Shown: positions 22,622 to 35,130, counted from the first letter of the stretch. The stretch is DNA of 64,000 nucleotides from Prosopocoilus inquinatus (GCA_036172665.1 CM069876.1:1426001-1490000), one strand, 5' to 3'. A program made the numbers and translations. Notes: generated by a model not told the origin, from the sequence alone.

Positions 22622-23361
22622 ACAGGTGTTCTTTTACTGTTTGCAAATAAACAACTACACGAAATGCTATCTTCTGCGGTTTTTTTTTTGGTGGCTACCG
22701 TATCATAGCTAAAGAAAATCGGAAGTACCGCTTGATTGGAACTGTTGAAATGTCCGAGAAAAAAATACGCCATCTTTTCGATGTCAAATACGCCATCTTT
22801 TCGATATGAACACTCCCACCGACACCGCACTCGATCTTCAACGCAGCGTTTCGTAATAATAATCATTGATATCGTTTATTAATTATTTAATTAAAAATTT
22901 TAATTCACTGAGCTAAGTAATATTACATTTATTTGTTTTACGATATCAACTATCGATGAATAAATCCGAAAATTTATGCACCAATGTGTTTCCTTCTCCC
23001 TTTTACGTGAATCAACTTAAGCTATAATTTCGCTGCTAGCTGTGAAAGTATTATTACTTACGGTCCATGAAAAAAATGTGAATGTCAAATTGTGATAAAT
23101 CTATTAAAAATGGAATGAGAAATTACAATTTAAACTTGTTCGGCAACTACGAACCACATGCGAAACTTGTAATTACTTGGAGTGAGCTTACATTTATTTA
23201 TTTTAATAAACCCAGGCACATTGTAAATGTTTTGATTGACCAGCTGGCCGGGCGGCTGATTTACATCGTTCGTGCACAAGATCAAGTGAATTACTGACCT
23301 ATCTTCGGCTTCGGGTCGTAATCGTGAAAATCTACCACTGCATTTTTTTCGAACACTATTA

Positions 23362-23362
<1 letters not shown>
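22622..23362 (+). repeat. Dispersed repeat 'CAGGTGTTCTTTTACTG', copy 1
   Basis: This block matches 48565-49751 in the same orientation at several places. Shared parts are the start (GGTGTTCTTTTACTG), CTACCGTATCATAGC versus CTACCGAATCACAGC, CTGATATCGTTTATTA, TGTAATTACTTGGAG, ACTGACCTAT and the end GAA(A/C)ACTATTAA. Copy 1 is shorter because of internal deletions. No coding function is seen. It carries a 22-23 bp tandem duplication at 22764-22809. LINE A abuts its right end. Confidence 0.65.

Positions 23363-23363
<1 letters not shown>

Positions 23364-23394
<31 letters not shown>
23364..23394. repeat. (AAT)n microsatellite at LINE A 3' tail
   Basis: About ten AAT units directly at the junction of LINE A and the dispersed repeat. 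Short-unit tails of this type are usual for CR1/L2-like LINEs. Confidence 0.85.
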
Positions 23395-23398
<4 letters not shown>

Positions 23399-23699
23399 GC
23401 CTTTATTAGTCACATATAACTAAATATAAAAGTATATAATTACCAAATTAATAGTAGGACGAAGTTCAGAAAGCTACGTTGCATATGAACGTGCATTCTG
23501 CTCTTCCACTTAACCCTAAACACATTAAATAATAAATAATAATTTGGCAGCAATGAAATACAAATTTTGTTTTACAATTTTATTTATTTTATTTATTTAT
23601 TACTATTTTTCTACTCTTTCTTTTCTCCTTTTTGTACAACTAATGCAACTAAAAAAGATCAATTCAATGATTTAACAAATTAGTCCCTTGCTCTTCTAC

Positions 23700-25588
23700 C
23701 CTCTCATCTAAAAATCTTTAAAATCTTTCAAATATGAAAAAGTGACTGATGCATGCGGCGGCGAAATGACGATAAGGAAAGCTTTTTAAAGTTATCCGGA
23801 AGTTTATTATACACCGACGATATCTGATATGAAAAGGACCTTTTGAACAATTCTGTTCTGTGTAATGACGGGGTAAAGATACCTTTAAATCTTAAATTTA
23901 AATTATGAATGTCAGTACGAAAACTTATTTTACGATATAAGTAAGGAGGTATTTAAGTAGTTACTATGCTATGGTAAAGACACGTAGAATGGAGTCTGTT
24001 TTTCGTACAAAGCCAATTTGCATCTATTGACTTATGGGATATTCTCTGGAACTTGCGGATGCCGAAAATTAACCTGAGACAAGAGTTTTGTAATTTTTGG
24101 ATTCTACTTATGTCAGTTACATCCAAACAAGAGTGATAAACAGAATCACAATAATTTAGACGCGACAAAACTAAGCTGTCACATAATAAAATTTTTTGCT
24201 TCTGATTTAACACGTGCCTCTAACAAATATCTGCTTTAAATATGCATATGAAATTTGTAAGGCCTTAGATATGTGAGATTTAAATCTTAAGTCGCCATCA
24301 AGTATTAGTCCAAGACTTTTTATTTCACTTGCAACAAGAATGGATTTACCATCCACTATTATTTCAATCTGACCAGAAACTTTATGTCTATAATTTTTAT
24401 TTCCAAATAGGATCACATTAGATTTCTTCGGATTTAATACTAAATGATGTTGCTTTGACATATTCGCCAGCTTTCTTTATTCCTCATCATTGAAAGTATG
24501 AAAGCATGAAGTAAACACTTGAGTGTCATCAGCGTAAAAATAGGGAATTGTGGTTTTAAAATAATTTTCAAAATCTATAGTGTAGATTGAGAAGAGTAAA
24601 GGACCCAAAACTGAACCTTGTGGGACCCCATATTTTAAGTTACGATAAGTAGAAATTTGACTATTGATTTTTACCGCCTGACATCTTCCACTCATGAAAT
24701 TTGATAACAACTGAGTAGCTTTAGACTGTAACCCAATATAATGTAAGATGGACTTCATAATACTATGATCAAGCGTGTCAAACGCTTTAGAGTAGTCCAA
24801 GAGAACCACCAAGAGAGATATTTTGCCAGAATCAGTTGCCCTCAGAACTTCATCAGTAACAGCAAGCAAGCTTGTATTACAGCTGAATCCCGGTCTGAAG
24901 CCTGATTGAGTCTGGGGTAAAATATTGTTTATTGCAAGATAATCTCTGAGTTGACTCGCGATAATATATTCTAAGATTTTAGACATCACAGGTAAAATGC
25001 TAATTGGTCTTAAATCTTTCATCTCACGACGATTGTTAATTTTTGCTAAGGTATAACAAGAGCTTTTTTCCATAAAGTTGGAAATACTGAAAATCTGATG
25101 CAGAAATTGATTATATGAGTTAGATATGGTAATAAAAAAGGGATACATAAACGCAAAACATGAACACTAATATCATCATGACCAACAGCACCCGTTTTAA
25201 TTTTTATTAGAATATTGAAAATTTCGTCTTCTTCAACGGTTTGAAAATTAAAATATTTCTTAACTGATTCCTTGATATTAGCATTATAAAAATTTATTAT
25301 CATATTTTTACTGGTTTGTATAGCTGGAATAGAGTTGAGAAAATAATCATTGATATGTTCAACATCACTCAAGTGTGGAGGTAAATTCTTAGATTTTGAA
25401 TCTTTCACTAGATTCAGATGTTTCAAATGTTTCCAAAATTTATCAGTTGAGAGATTATTAAAGTATACTTTTTTCTCTGTCCGAATAGCGGCAGTTGTTA
25501 AATTCCGTATAATATAATTTTTGTTAAGAACATATGAGTTCAATCGTTGCCGTTCATGGTGATATATTACAGGTTTAAACATTTGCAC
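23700..25588 (-). pseudogene. LINE A reverse transcriptase (ORF2 C-terminal part), four frame segments
   Basis: The RT would prime cDNA at a nicked target. Segment 1 (25588-25046) contains the linker FWKHLKHLN and the pre-RT block AVGHDDISVHVLRLC. Segment 2 (25148-24477) holds most of the RT: MKDLRPISILPVMSKILE (motif 1), TQSGFRPGFSC (2), VVLLDYSKAFDTLDHS (A), YGVPQGSVLGPLLFSIY (B) and PYFYADDTQVF (C, FADD class). Segment 3 (24461-24207) has LNPKKSNVILFG and LGLILDGDLRFKSHI. Segment 4 (24213-23953) has LSRLNYCDSVYHSCL and RIQKLQNSCLRLIFG, the usual tail. All catalytic residues are readable, and only a few frameshifts and stops break the gene. The CR1/Jockey supergroup is likely; the clade is not fixed. 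Confidence 0.85.
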
Positions 25589-25674
25589 ACATTAAAAGAA
25601 CATAATAACAATAATAATAATAATAATTAATGTAATATAATTAATTATAATTAATTTACATAATAATTTCAGAT

Positions 25675-25865
25675 CACAATACAAGAAAGCAATGAAAACT
25701 GCAAGAATTAATGCAACAAATAAAATTATTCAATTCCAATAATAAGGTAAAAACTATGTGGAAATTAATAAATGCTTAACAAAATAATAAACCTAAATTT
25801 AATATTCAAGCATTTCCAGTGCTGATGATATGAACAATCATTTTGTTAATGTACCAAACGGACTA
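25675..25865 (+). pseudogene. LINE ORF2 fragment between endonuclease and RT
   Basis: Plus-strand pieces read YKKAMKTARINATNKIIQFQ, then KTMWKLINA, then ADDMNNHFVNVPNG after stops. This matches the linker before RT in Jockey-like elements (YR.AI..AK, MWK.IN, FN.YFVN). It lies in opposite orientation to LINE A and is only about 190 bp long. Confidence 0.5.
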
Positions 25866-25869
25866 TTAC

Positions 25870-27425
25870 AAAGTATTCCATCTTAGTGTTCCATCAGTAT
25901 CAAGAATTCGTCAACTTGCGTGATAATATTGTCCTGAAAGCGAAACATATTTTTTTTTGCTGACAAATCTAATGCAATCTAAATTATAATTTACCGTACG
26001 ACCGGTCATCTGCTCAATGTTATTTGATGTTAGGTATATTATTAAATTATTAAAATTGAATCTGCTTGTTATTGTTGTAAGTACCTAACAATAGACTGTA
26101 CCTGGAAGTGTGTTCATTTATTTGTAATATGAAAGTTTTCGCAATTATTACATTCCGTGCCTGCACTCACTTATTATTTAAAGCTTCGTTGCATTTTTTT
26201 GCTCTTGGTATATAGATTCACTGCGTATGAAAATGACTTCATTCGTAACATAGATATCACCTGCAATTATCCATTGCATATCTAACCATATAATGTTTCC
26301 AAATAATTACTTTTCATTTGTAATATTAAATCTCCCGATTATAGTCTTCCGTGATGGCATTTACATGTACGAGTATTATTTAAGGCTTCGTTGCTTTTTT
26401 CGCATCGTGTAATTTTTTTTTCTATCCTTGTATTAAATTTGCTGCGTACAAAAATAACTTCATTGAAGGACACGAAGTGGCAGCGTCCTTTTTAATGTTA
26501 GCCTCCCGGCCCTGACTGGATTAAAATTGTGCTTTGCATTTCTAATTACAATAATAAACTAAATAATTAAGATGAAATTACTTATAGGAGTACGTAATGA
26601 AATATAAATAGAGGGCTTTAATGTTGCATTAGGCGTGCGATGTAAAAGCATTAATTCCAAATGCAAATAAATAATTTATAATTGGATTTATATGTGTGCC
26701 TTGAACGCATTTCTGCCTGCTCCGTCTGTGTGTATTAAAACGCAAAATCTAAATTATTGTTCTGCAAATGAACCGAATTTTAACGAGCTTTCTCTTAATG
26801 TGTATCAGTTGTGTAACGTAAACATGAAAGCTGTTATAACTAAGTTTTAATAGTTTTGTTTGCTTTTCTAAAACTTTTAGTAGTTAACAACGTGAATTTA
26901 GTTAATGTCAGACTGTAGGATTGCTATTATTGTATACGTTGTATAGTAGAAGAGACATTCGACGCTGAAACTACTTAAAAGATATCGCAATTCATATGGA
27001 TACTAATTTCCTATGCTTCTATGACTTTTGCTAATAGTATTCAAATGATTACATCTGTCGTCTTGGTGAATAAGCGGTTAAGTCAGATTTCGCTACTTTT
27101 CAAAGCACTACTTTCTTACTCTGAAAAGTTGTGTAAAATAGGATTTTTGTAATAAATCAGTTTACATACATCACAATTAACTCTTTTTCAAGCCAGTGTC
27201 TGACTTGGCTTCACATACACTACACAGAAACCACCTCCCTGCTTCTCTTAAGCTATTCAACTCATTTTGGACAAATTGCGATTAAACAACTTATTCAATG
27301 AGACGACAGAAATTGTTTATGGTATTATACACTAAAATTATAAAAGGATAATTAAATCAAGCCATTTTTTAAGAATTAAGTAGCCACTTCTCAGTTATTT
27401 CTAATTCAACTTTCTCTTCATAAAA
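25870..27425. other. Non-coding stretch with an internal direct duplication
   Basis: 26163-26248 and 26375-26466 are similar in the same orientation (TTATTTAA.GCTTCGTTGC, then CTGCGTA, then AACTTCATT), about 205 bp apart. No gene was seen in the rest. Confidence 0.45.
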
Positions 27426-27720
27426 TTTTTCATTGATTCATTCATTCATTTAATATTGCACTCTACAGCTTACGCCATTTACGGAGTATATCAAAGAAAA
27501 TAAATATTTATATTATCTAATTAAAATAATCCATCTTCCATTTGGTTAATAGTAGACAAATTAATATCAATTTTCTTCGATATTTCATTATGAAAATTAG
27601 TCATAATATAAACTGGAGATCTTTTCAATATATTTGTTCTTGTTTCATTATACCATTTAAAAGTGTGTTTTAATCTTGTGTTCACTGGAACCCGAGAATT
27701 GTTTTGTGATGATAAGTAAA

Positions 27721-28190
27721 GTCGGCATATATGGAATAGACCGGCTAATATGGAATACCCGGTATTTTTGAAATAAGAAGCGCCATCTGTTAAACGACTA
27801 TGGCATTAACATAAATCTCGGTATTGTAGGTCAGCACTACAGAGGTTCTTAACCAGTAAGATTGTATAACTTTAAAGTACATGATTTTGTGAATTTATAG
27901 TTTTGGAAGTTTTCGCGAGGTGCCAGATATATGTATTTTTGCGTATTTTTTTTTAAATAAAAGTGTTTTTTTTACACCAAAGTTAGTTTGTTATAGTGTA
28001 GATTAATACAACAGTGGATATTTCACCTCATTAATTCAAAGTGTTGCATATTTTCCCAAAAAATATGTATTTCTTAAATTTATTTATGCAACCGCTGGAA
28101 AACAACATAAAGTATTTTTAATTAAAATGTCTGTGTATTTAGTGTCAGAATTTATGACGGCCCAAAAAATGGGTATTCCATGTATGTCGA
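27721..28190. mobile_element. 470-bp MITE in LINE B
   Basis: Terminal inverted repeats are GTCGGCATATATGGAATA (left) and, inverted, GTCGACATACATGGAATACC (right). A second GGAATACCCGG copy lies just inside the left end. LINE protein is readable on both sides. The interior has no open frame. The target duplication is unclear. Confidence 0.65.
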
Positions 28191-29100
28191 CCTTGCTCTA
28201 TTCGTTTTGAATTTTGTTATTTAATAATTCGTATAAATGTACCAAAACTGTAACAATCCTTCTTTTTCCTAAATTGTCATAATCAAACGATTGCAGCAAC
28301 TGAGGGTAAGACAAAAGTGTAGGAAAAGAAACCGCTCTATTAATTTCTCTTGATAACTATAATAAGGAAACCAATCTAAAGATGCATACTCCAGTATAGA
28401 TCTCACCATACCAAAATACAACATTCCAAAAGCTTCAAGATTTTAAATTCCCCGCTATTGCCTATTATGAATCCAAGAATTTTCAAGCCTTTATTAAATG
28501 TGTTTCTTACATGCACCCCGAAAGCAAATTTATTATCAAAAGGTACCCTTAAATCTTTTATAGACGACTCTCTTATAATTGAAGTTGATAGAAGTTTATA
28601 GTTACACAAATAAGTATCTCTTTTTCTGGTGTAAGAAACCACCCTACATTTATCAACATTAATCTTTAATTTATTAGTTCTACACAATTCTTCCAATTTG
28701 TACAGTTGATCTTGCATGTATGTTCTCAATAGCCTTAAAAATGTTGGCATCATCTGCGAATAAAATGTCACTTAAAATAACCTCTGGCAGATCATTAATA
28801 AGAATTGAATACAATAGCGGGCCAAGATTTGAGCCCTGAGGTACTCCCGAGGATTTCACATACGAGGATGATCGGTAATCATTGATAGTAATAAATGATT
28901 GTCGATTACTTAAGTAAGATTCCAGAACTGCCACTATTTTAAAAGAAAAACACATCTTCAACAATTTTCCTAAAAGTATCTGACGATTTATACGGTCAAA
29001 CTGGGAGAAACTACTTAGATTGGTGACTGTAGATTTGCCCACTGTAAATCCGTATTGATTACGACTAATAAAGTTACGCATACATGTTATTATAAGTATA

Positions 29101-31014
29101 CAGGATGACTGGTAAGTCGACATATTCATTTGCAACTGATTTCACCATATTACCATATTATGCATTATACAAAATGCAATAGTTAATGAGATATTTTAAT
29201 TTTTATGTTTGCCATAGAAATATGCTCTCTACTAACATTTATTTAACATTAGTCAGAGACTATAAAAGGTTTTCTTAATATTTATGTCTTAATTTTTATG
29301 TGTTAGACTAAATAATAGTACGTACTAAGCAACAAACATCAAGTTAGAAACTTTAATAAGTTTAAAATACAATGGCTGAAAAGACACTTCTCTAAAAAAT
29401 CCAACCTACTTGAACATTCATTCTGATTTATTTCCAAAATTTGGTAATACATTCAACTTGCAATTTTTTCTAAAAACATCTTTGATTTATTGCCTTTCGA
29501 ATGAGGGTATTAAGTTTTAGTAAAAATCTGTATACATAATACTTCCATCAAATAACAATTTTTAACTGCCGGATAGAATATTCATTGTTTTCAATTTAAG
29601 AGGATAACACTTTGTGTTAAGTATTAGTTTTCCATAAATTTCAGTTGAGAAATCACTTAAAAAGTCCCGTAACTTCACTAAAATTGGAAAATAAAAAAGA
29701 TTGTTCCAGTGTAAGATCAAAGTTTGAATTTTTCGGTTTTTAACTGATACCGATTCCTCAGGGCCAAAAAGAATTAACTGGAAGGTGATTTTCTTGAACA
29801 TTCATATTCTGATTTATTCCCAAAGTTTTATAATACTATCAGCTTGCAAATTATTCTAAGAACTTCTTTGATTTGATGATGCCAGTGAGACACTAAGTTT
29901 TAGTAAAAGTATTTTACCTCCATTAATAGTATAACAATACTAGAAGACCGTATGGATTTCAATCTCTTTTTTATTACACAGTAAATAGACTAATAAATAA
30001 AATTCAATAAATTTGTAGTCCACATTTTTAATTATGTTTGATTTTCGAAATGGTTCTTGTTCTTTTTTGTACTTTAGTTTCACTAACTCTGTCAGAAAAA
30101 GACAATAGGAAAAACTGAACAACAAGAACTTGAAAATATCAACAAAAATTAATGACAGGAAAGGGGTTGCACAGATTATTTAAGGCAGAATTCAGAAAAT
30201 TACAATTAACGACTGCAGTGTTTGACATTGACAATTATTATTAAATGTATCTTAGCGTTAATACATATCTGATCAGACCAAGTCCTACTTAATAATTGAA
30301 TTTGAGAAATATTTATTGGTTGGAAATAAATTTAATACAAATTTCGTAATTTAAATCATCCTTTGAAGAAAAAACCACTTTCCAGTGAATTCTCTTTGGC
30401 CCTGAAGAATTGGCTTCGGTCGAAAAATGAAAAATTCAAATTTTAAGCTTATACTGGAACAATTTTCTTTAATTTCCAATTTAGTGAAGTGACAGGACTT
30501 TTTACGGTATTTCTCAACTGAAGTTTATAGAAAACTAATACCTAATAGAAGCTGTTATCCTCTTAAATTGATAACTTCTTCTACATCGCACTTAATAATT
30601 ATTTGATGGAAGTATGACGTATGCAGATTTTTTAGAATAATTTGCAAGTTGATTGTATTACCAAATTTGGAAATAAGTCAGAATGAATGTTCAAGTAGAT
30701 TGGATTTTCATCTAGTGAAGTGTCTTTTCAGCCATTGTATTTCAAACTTATTAAAGTTTTTAACTTAATGTTTGTTGCGTAGTACGTATTATTATTTAGT
30801 CTAACCAGGAGAACATAAATATTAAGAAAACCTTTTATACTTTCTGAGTAATGTTAAATAAATTTTAGTAGGGAGCGTATTTCTAATGAAAACACAAAAA
30901 TTAAAATATCTCATTAATTATTGCATTTCGTATAATGTACAGTATGGTCAAATCAATTGCAAATGAGCTTTACTAACACGCCACAAGGAATACGTCGACT
31001 TACCAGTCATCCTG
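29101..31014. mobile_element. 1.9-kb foldback-like element with ~650-bp inverted arms, inserted at TA in LINE B
   Basis: Both ends are CAGGATGACTGGTAAGTCGA, flanked by TA (29099-29100, 31015-31016). The arms (about 29101-29790 and 30375-31014) match with small indels over nearly their whole length. Readable anchors are GAGATATTTTAATTTTT, ACAATGGCTGAAAAGACACT, AATTTAAGAGGATAACA and TCAGGGCCAAA. The loop (about 585 bp) holds a partial direct copy of arm sequence (CTTGAACATTCAT...GATTTATT). No open reading frame is present, so it depends on a transposase made elsewhere. Confidence 0.8.
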
Positions 31015-31269
31015 TATATTGCTATTTCGAAAACTTTTGGAAAAATTGTTTAGGATTACCACTGAGAGGTAATTGGTAAGATCAGAGACATCCCCTTTTT
31101 TATAAATAGCAATAGTTTAGAATTTTAAAAGTACCTTGTGATTTGTTTGCTTATGTTTGGGAACGTGGCAGACCTAAGGCATAGATTAAAGATAACACAT
31201 AAGGGCTTTGCGAATACTGTTGTACAATCTTGCACTAAAAAGGAAGAAATATTGTCGCAACTGGCAGCG

Positions 31270-33380
31270 AAACAATAATTTTAGATAGAACCTTTAAAAT
31301 TCAAGTTTCTTGTTCCTTAAACTTTATAAAACTGGACGTGAAATATTTTGTATTTCTGTGAATATTCTGTCATTTAAACCATAAGTATTGTACATACGTT
31401 AAACTCAAAGGATTTAGTACAATTCAAATTACTTTAAAAGACATGCGATTCAGATTAAAAACTGACATGTCGCAGCTTCTTTCATAATTTTCTTATAAAA
31501 AGGTCAAAAATAACTTTATTTCATAAGTGGTATCCGCAGTGTATATTTAAGAAGACATACAAGAGCTGAAAGTCAGAAATTTTATACTTTACATGTCCTT
31601 CCCTAGGACTCTTCAATTAATTTCAAGAATTTCAAAGAGTTGACAGAAACTATATCTCTGCGGATAATTAATGCGTGCCAAATTTAATAACGTTGCCAGA
31701 TTTGAACTTAGAGTCATGTGTCATTAAATAAACGAAATCCTAATGGTAAAGGTCATATTTGAAACAGCCTATATTGGTTATTTTGACACGCCGTTTGAGG
31801 TGTGAAACACTTGTAATTAAAAAATATCAAAGTATTTACTTGTTGCTTGTTCCCTCTAGTTTTTTTTTTTAGTATTTCTTAGTGAACTATTATTATTAAA
31901 AAAGCGCAGTATAGTTAATTAGTAAATATCCATACAGTTGTTTCTTGCACGTACAGATACCGGCGCCTGTCTTACCGTGCTATTATTTATATTACCGTGA
32001 GATCCACCATCGCATTCGCTAAGCCATGTTGAAAAAATAACTTTTTGAATTGTTGTACGGCAATTATGATACATAATGATAGGTTAATAACATATTGTTT
32101 TAAGTGCGGCTAATTTCTCTTGCACCAGTAGACCATTTATTTTGTAAGTAGTTAGCGTAGAATGGCGTTACTGTTTCTCATAGTTACGGCAAAAGCCGAG
32201 GAGAAAAGTGTAAAATAATTACAGAAAACCTGGATTGATTTCAACAAGTTATCGCGATCATAAATATTTTCGCCCCGGACATTTAATATTCCATTTATGC
32301 CGGGCGTTTAACGCATTTTGAAATATTTCGGTGCGCAATCCATTCACCGGCAAATGATTTATTTAATTGGAAAGAAAAACATAAATTGAATAATCAAGTG
32401 AAAAAGCGATACAGTTCGACACTCATTAATTTCGTGATAAAACAACAAGGAATCTATAATGTTCCAATAAATGCAATTTATGTGTGCAAATTTAAACAAA
32501 ATATTAACCAATATCAATATCAGTTAATTTATGAAAGTGCCACAAATTTAGTTGCAATTATGCGGCACAAACATGTATGTTGTGTATTTTGTATTAATTA
32601 ATAATTCAGCCGATAGGTGGATCATGATGTTATATTCAAATAATAGCCGTATCGGTGTTTGTCAACTGCAATTGTCCAACTAGAGCATTGATAAATAATA
32701 AATGCGCTATGTGCATGTCAGAATTAGATTTATTAAATAGGTTCTTGTTCGACACGAATTGTTGTCAAGATTATTAAAATTCATTTATATTAATGCATTA
32801 GTTTAATATTGTATGACGCGCGCCCGCTCCATTGTCCAAAATATTCATGCAAACAATTCGGCCATCCAATAATTAATGAGCGGACACCTCCACGCTCTCT
32901 CATTTTCATTTTACTTACTTGGAATTTAATGGTTAATAAAATATCGTTCACTAATAATTTCCATCGATTTTATTTATTCGCAATAAATATGTAATCGCAA
33001 TTACTTTATCCTTGGTTGCAAGCCGTCACTTAATCTAATATTCCATTAAAGTTTCATGTAATGACCGAGAAAAAACTGAAGTATTGGTTTTCATAATTTC
33101 TACTTTTACAGAAGCGTTTCAGTACGATATATGTATGCATGCTGCCGCTTTAAGCATATTACATACATATTGATCTTGATCGAATTTTAAAAGTAACCTT
33201 GTGATTTGTAAAACATTTATGACTTATGCGTATCAGTTTCTGTGCAGTTGATACTGTTTCAAAAAAAAATACTCCCACTAGATAAAGTTATCTCATAAAA
33301 TAATTAAGAACACCTATCTAATTAAATAAAAAAGTTATTGCTCGGCCTAGTTTTATTATCAGTGAACGGAAATTCGTACA
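31270..33380. other. Non-coding stretch, nothing recognised
   Basis: About 2.1 kb. The part 32150-33100 has mixed composition with CG words and looks like single-copy DNA. No exon with clear splice sites and no element end were found. Confidence 0.4.
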
Positions 33381-33543
33381 GGAGATAGGTGGAAGGGAGC
33401 GGGAGAATCGCGCTTTCGCGTCCTGCCACGTTCTGTGCTCAAAAGTCTTCAAGCGATCGCAGTAGGAAGCACACAAGATATAAAGCCGACCATTCGCTTA
33501 ATACTTACTTCTTTATTGAGCTTATTGTTTTATTACATCAGCA

Positions 33544-33800
33544 TTGTTTTTATTTGGAATATTCAAACACATTATGAATCATAGTTTTGATGAACAAATA
33601 AACGTAATAAAATACCCCCATATTGCCTTGGGTTGCGCACCGGTGACCAGTTGCGATGTTGAGCGCAGTTTCTCTGTCTTTAAAGATATTGTAAAATCAA
33701 AACTGACGAGAGGTTTACAGAGGAAAATTAGGAAAACCATGTAATTCTAAACGCTCACTTAAGTCGTTCCGCGGCTGTTGAAAAATTTGAAAACATTACA
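33544..33800 (+). pseudogene. hAT transposase C-terminal dimerisation fragment
   Basis: The frame reads YPHIALGCAPVTSCDVERSF, then SVFKDIVKSKLTRGLQ. CDVERSFS followed by a basic stretch is the signature of the hAT C-terminal dimerisation domain (hAT family blocks P.SS...ER.FS). The upstream catalytic domain was not found, and the frame ends about 20 codons later. Sequence from 33800 to 34020 probably belongs to the 3' part of the same element, but no TIR was identified. Confidence 0.65.
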
Positions 33801-34100
33801 GCCAATACAAATACCTCTACCAAAGGTTCCAGTTTACTTCCCCTTCAACATGGGCCAACTGCGTAAGAAGGGGGGGAACAACTCAGTTGCCGGGTGTTTT
33901 AATCGCGCATTGCTGTTGAAAAAGCAACTGTTCCACTTCAGGAATATGTGCGAATTACTTTTCTATATTTATTATACTGATTATTTGCCATTTCACGGCA
34001 CTCTGACAATTTCTTAAAATTAAATTAATCTAATATTAAGTATACCTACTTTTTAATCTTGAATAAAGAGATATAAAACTTAAATTTTTTAGGTAGGTGT

Positions 34101-34243
34101 CAGTGGCGTACCCACTTATTATGGGGGAGGAAGTAGCACAATATACTTATGTGTGCATCAGGTACCGTACCTCATGCTTTCAAAAATCATTGAATCAACG
34201 ATGAGAGGGCGAGTGCGTATGGACTCCCTTGGGTACGCCACTG
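34101..34243. mobile_element. 143-bp hAT-type MITE
   Basis: Perfect 14-bp inverted ends CAGTGGCGTACCCA / TGGGTACGCCACTG. CAGTGGCG is a usual hAT terminus. Flanking octamers GTAGGTGT and GTAGAAAT agree at five of eight positions, consistent with an old 8-bp duplication. There is no coding capacity. Confidence 0.75.
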
Positions 34244-34259
34244 GTAGAAATACGAATTT

Positions 34260-34630
34260 CAATATTAATGACAAATCAGAAGGAAAAAGAATGACAAGAA
34301 ATATCTTATTATTATTTTATCATTACTGACAATCTTGGGTTTCGGAAAATGCCAGCAGGATAATACCTCGACCTCTCATTGAAAATCAAAAATTGCAGCG
34401 TTTTGAGGCACAGAATAAGAAATAATTAGAACATAAACTTGTCGATGCCGCCTTTGATATCTGTCACCTAGCGGCAGGCATGTTTTGAGAGTAGAATATC
34501 AGACCAATATTTACAAAATGAGAAACCGAAATTCAGGTCCAGTTAGCAACTGCTAATTGTTTACTACTCCCAGTTTTACTCCAGGATATCCTATGGTAAC
34601 ACTCTTCACCTTCAAATAGAATTTTTTTAG
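34260..34630. other. Short non-coding stretch, nothing recognised
   Basis: Unassigned sequence between a hAT-type MITE and a LINE 3' fragment. Confidence 0.4.
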
Positions 34631-35130
34631 CGCAGAAAAGAATAGTGTGTGTGTGTCCCGTTTTTAGCATCTTGTAGAAATATTTTTAAGGAGTTAAAAA
34701 TTTTAACGCTTACTTCGATTTACATTCTTGAAATTTGTTCTTATATAGATCAAAACATGTCAAAATTTATGCAATGCAATTCTGTACATAATCACAATAC
34801 CAGGCACAATCTAAATTTCTATTTACCCACACCACGAACAGATATTACCAAGAATTCTATGACCTTCACTGGCTTAAATTTTTTTAACAAATTGCCTGAA
34901 CATATAAAAAATCGCACTTCATTTATCAGTTTTAAATGGACTCTCAAATCCTACCTAATCAATTACTCCTTATACAATTTAGATCATTTTTTCTCCCTGT
35001 CACGACAATGTCATGTGTTCATTGTCTTATTTATAGTTTCTAGTCAATAATGTATTATATATATGCACCTGACACACTCTATACATGTTCTTTGTCTTTG
35101 GAGGATTTAATAAACTAAGCTAAACTAAAC
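34631..35130 (+). pseudogene. LINE 3' fragment: C-terminus of ORF2 and 3' UTR
   Basis: The plus-strand protein reads ASCRNIFKELKILTLTSIYI, LEICSYID, HNHNTRHNLNFYLPTPRTD, TFTGLNFFNKLPEHIKN, then FKWTLKSYLINYSLY and a stop at about 35050. This is the C-terminal tail of CR1/Jockey-type ORF2, after RT (HNTRH and KLPEHIK are its usual landmarks). The UTR ends in TTTAATAAACTAAGCTAAAC, a TAAAC-type repeated tail that fits a LINE 3' end. It is strongly 5'-truncated. Confidence 0.7.

Larger units (their letters stand above)
23363..25600 (-). mobile_element. LINE A: CR1/Jockey-type non-LTR retrotransposon, 5'-truncated
   Basis: It is transcribed on the minus strand. The 3' tail is a run of ATT units (23364-23394 on this map), preceded in sense by AATAAA-like sequence. 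The coding part covers the C-terminal half of ORF2 (RT plus tail). The 5' end near 25600 is a truncation, and another fragment of the same 5' edge exists at 49752-49835. Confidence 0.85.
27431..31265 (-). mobile_element. LINE B: Jockey-like non-LTR retrotransposon, split by two younger insertions
   Basis: Minus-strand LINE sequence runs from about 31265 to a TGAA-repeat tail at 27431-27451. It is interrupted by a foldback-like element (29101-31014) and a MITE (27721-28190). LINE-encoded protein can be read on both sides of each insertion, which shows that both arrived later. Confidence 0.8.
27530..31265 (-). pseudogene. LINE B reverse transcriptase, decayed and interrupted
   Basis: Upstream part (31265-31015): AKPLCVIFNLCLRSATFPN, LFIKKG and FPKVFEIAI, the region leading to RT motif 1. 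After the 1.9-kb insertion: ISRNQYGFTVGKSTVTNLS (motif 2), a deletion covering motif A, then FDRINRQILLGKLLKM, SSGVPQGSNLGPLLYSIL (B) and SDILFADDANIFK (C). Next come KLEELCRTNKLKINVDKCRV and DLRVPFDNKFAFGVHV. Beyond the MITE, PVNTRLKHTFKWYNETRTN and an ISKKIDINLS block end the protein near 27535. Frameshifts and the motif A loss mean it cannot be functional. SGVPQGSNLGPLL favours the Jockey group. Confidence 0.8.
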
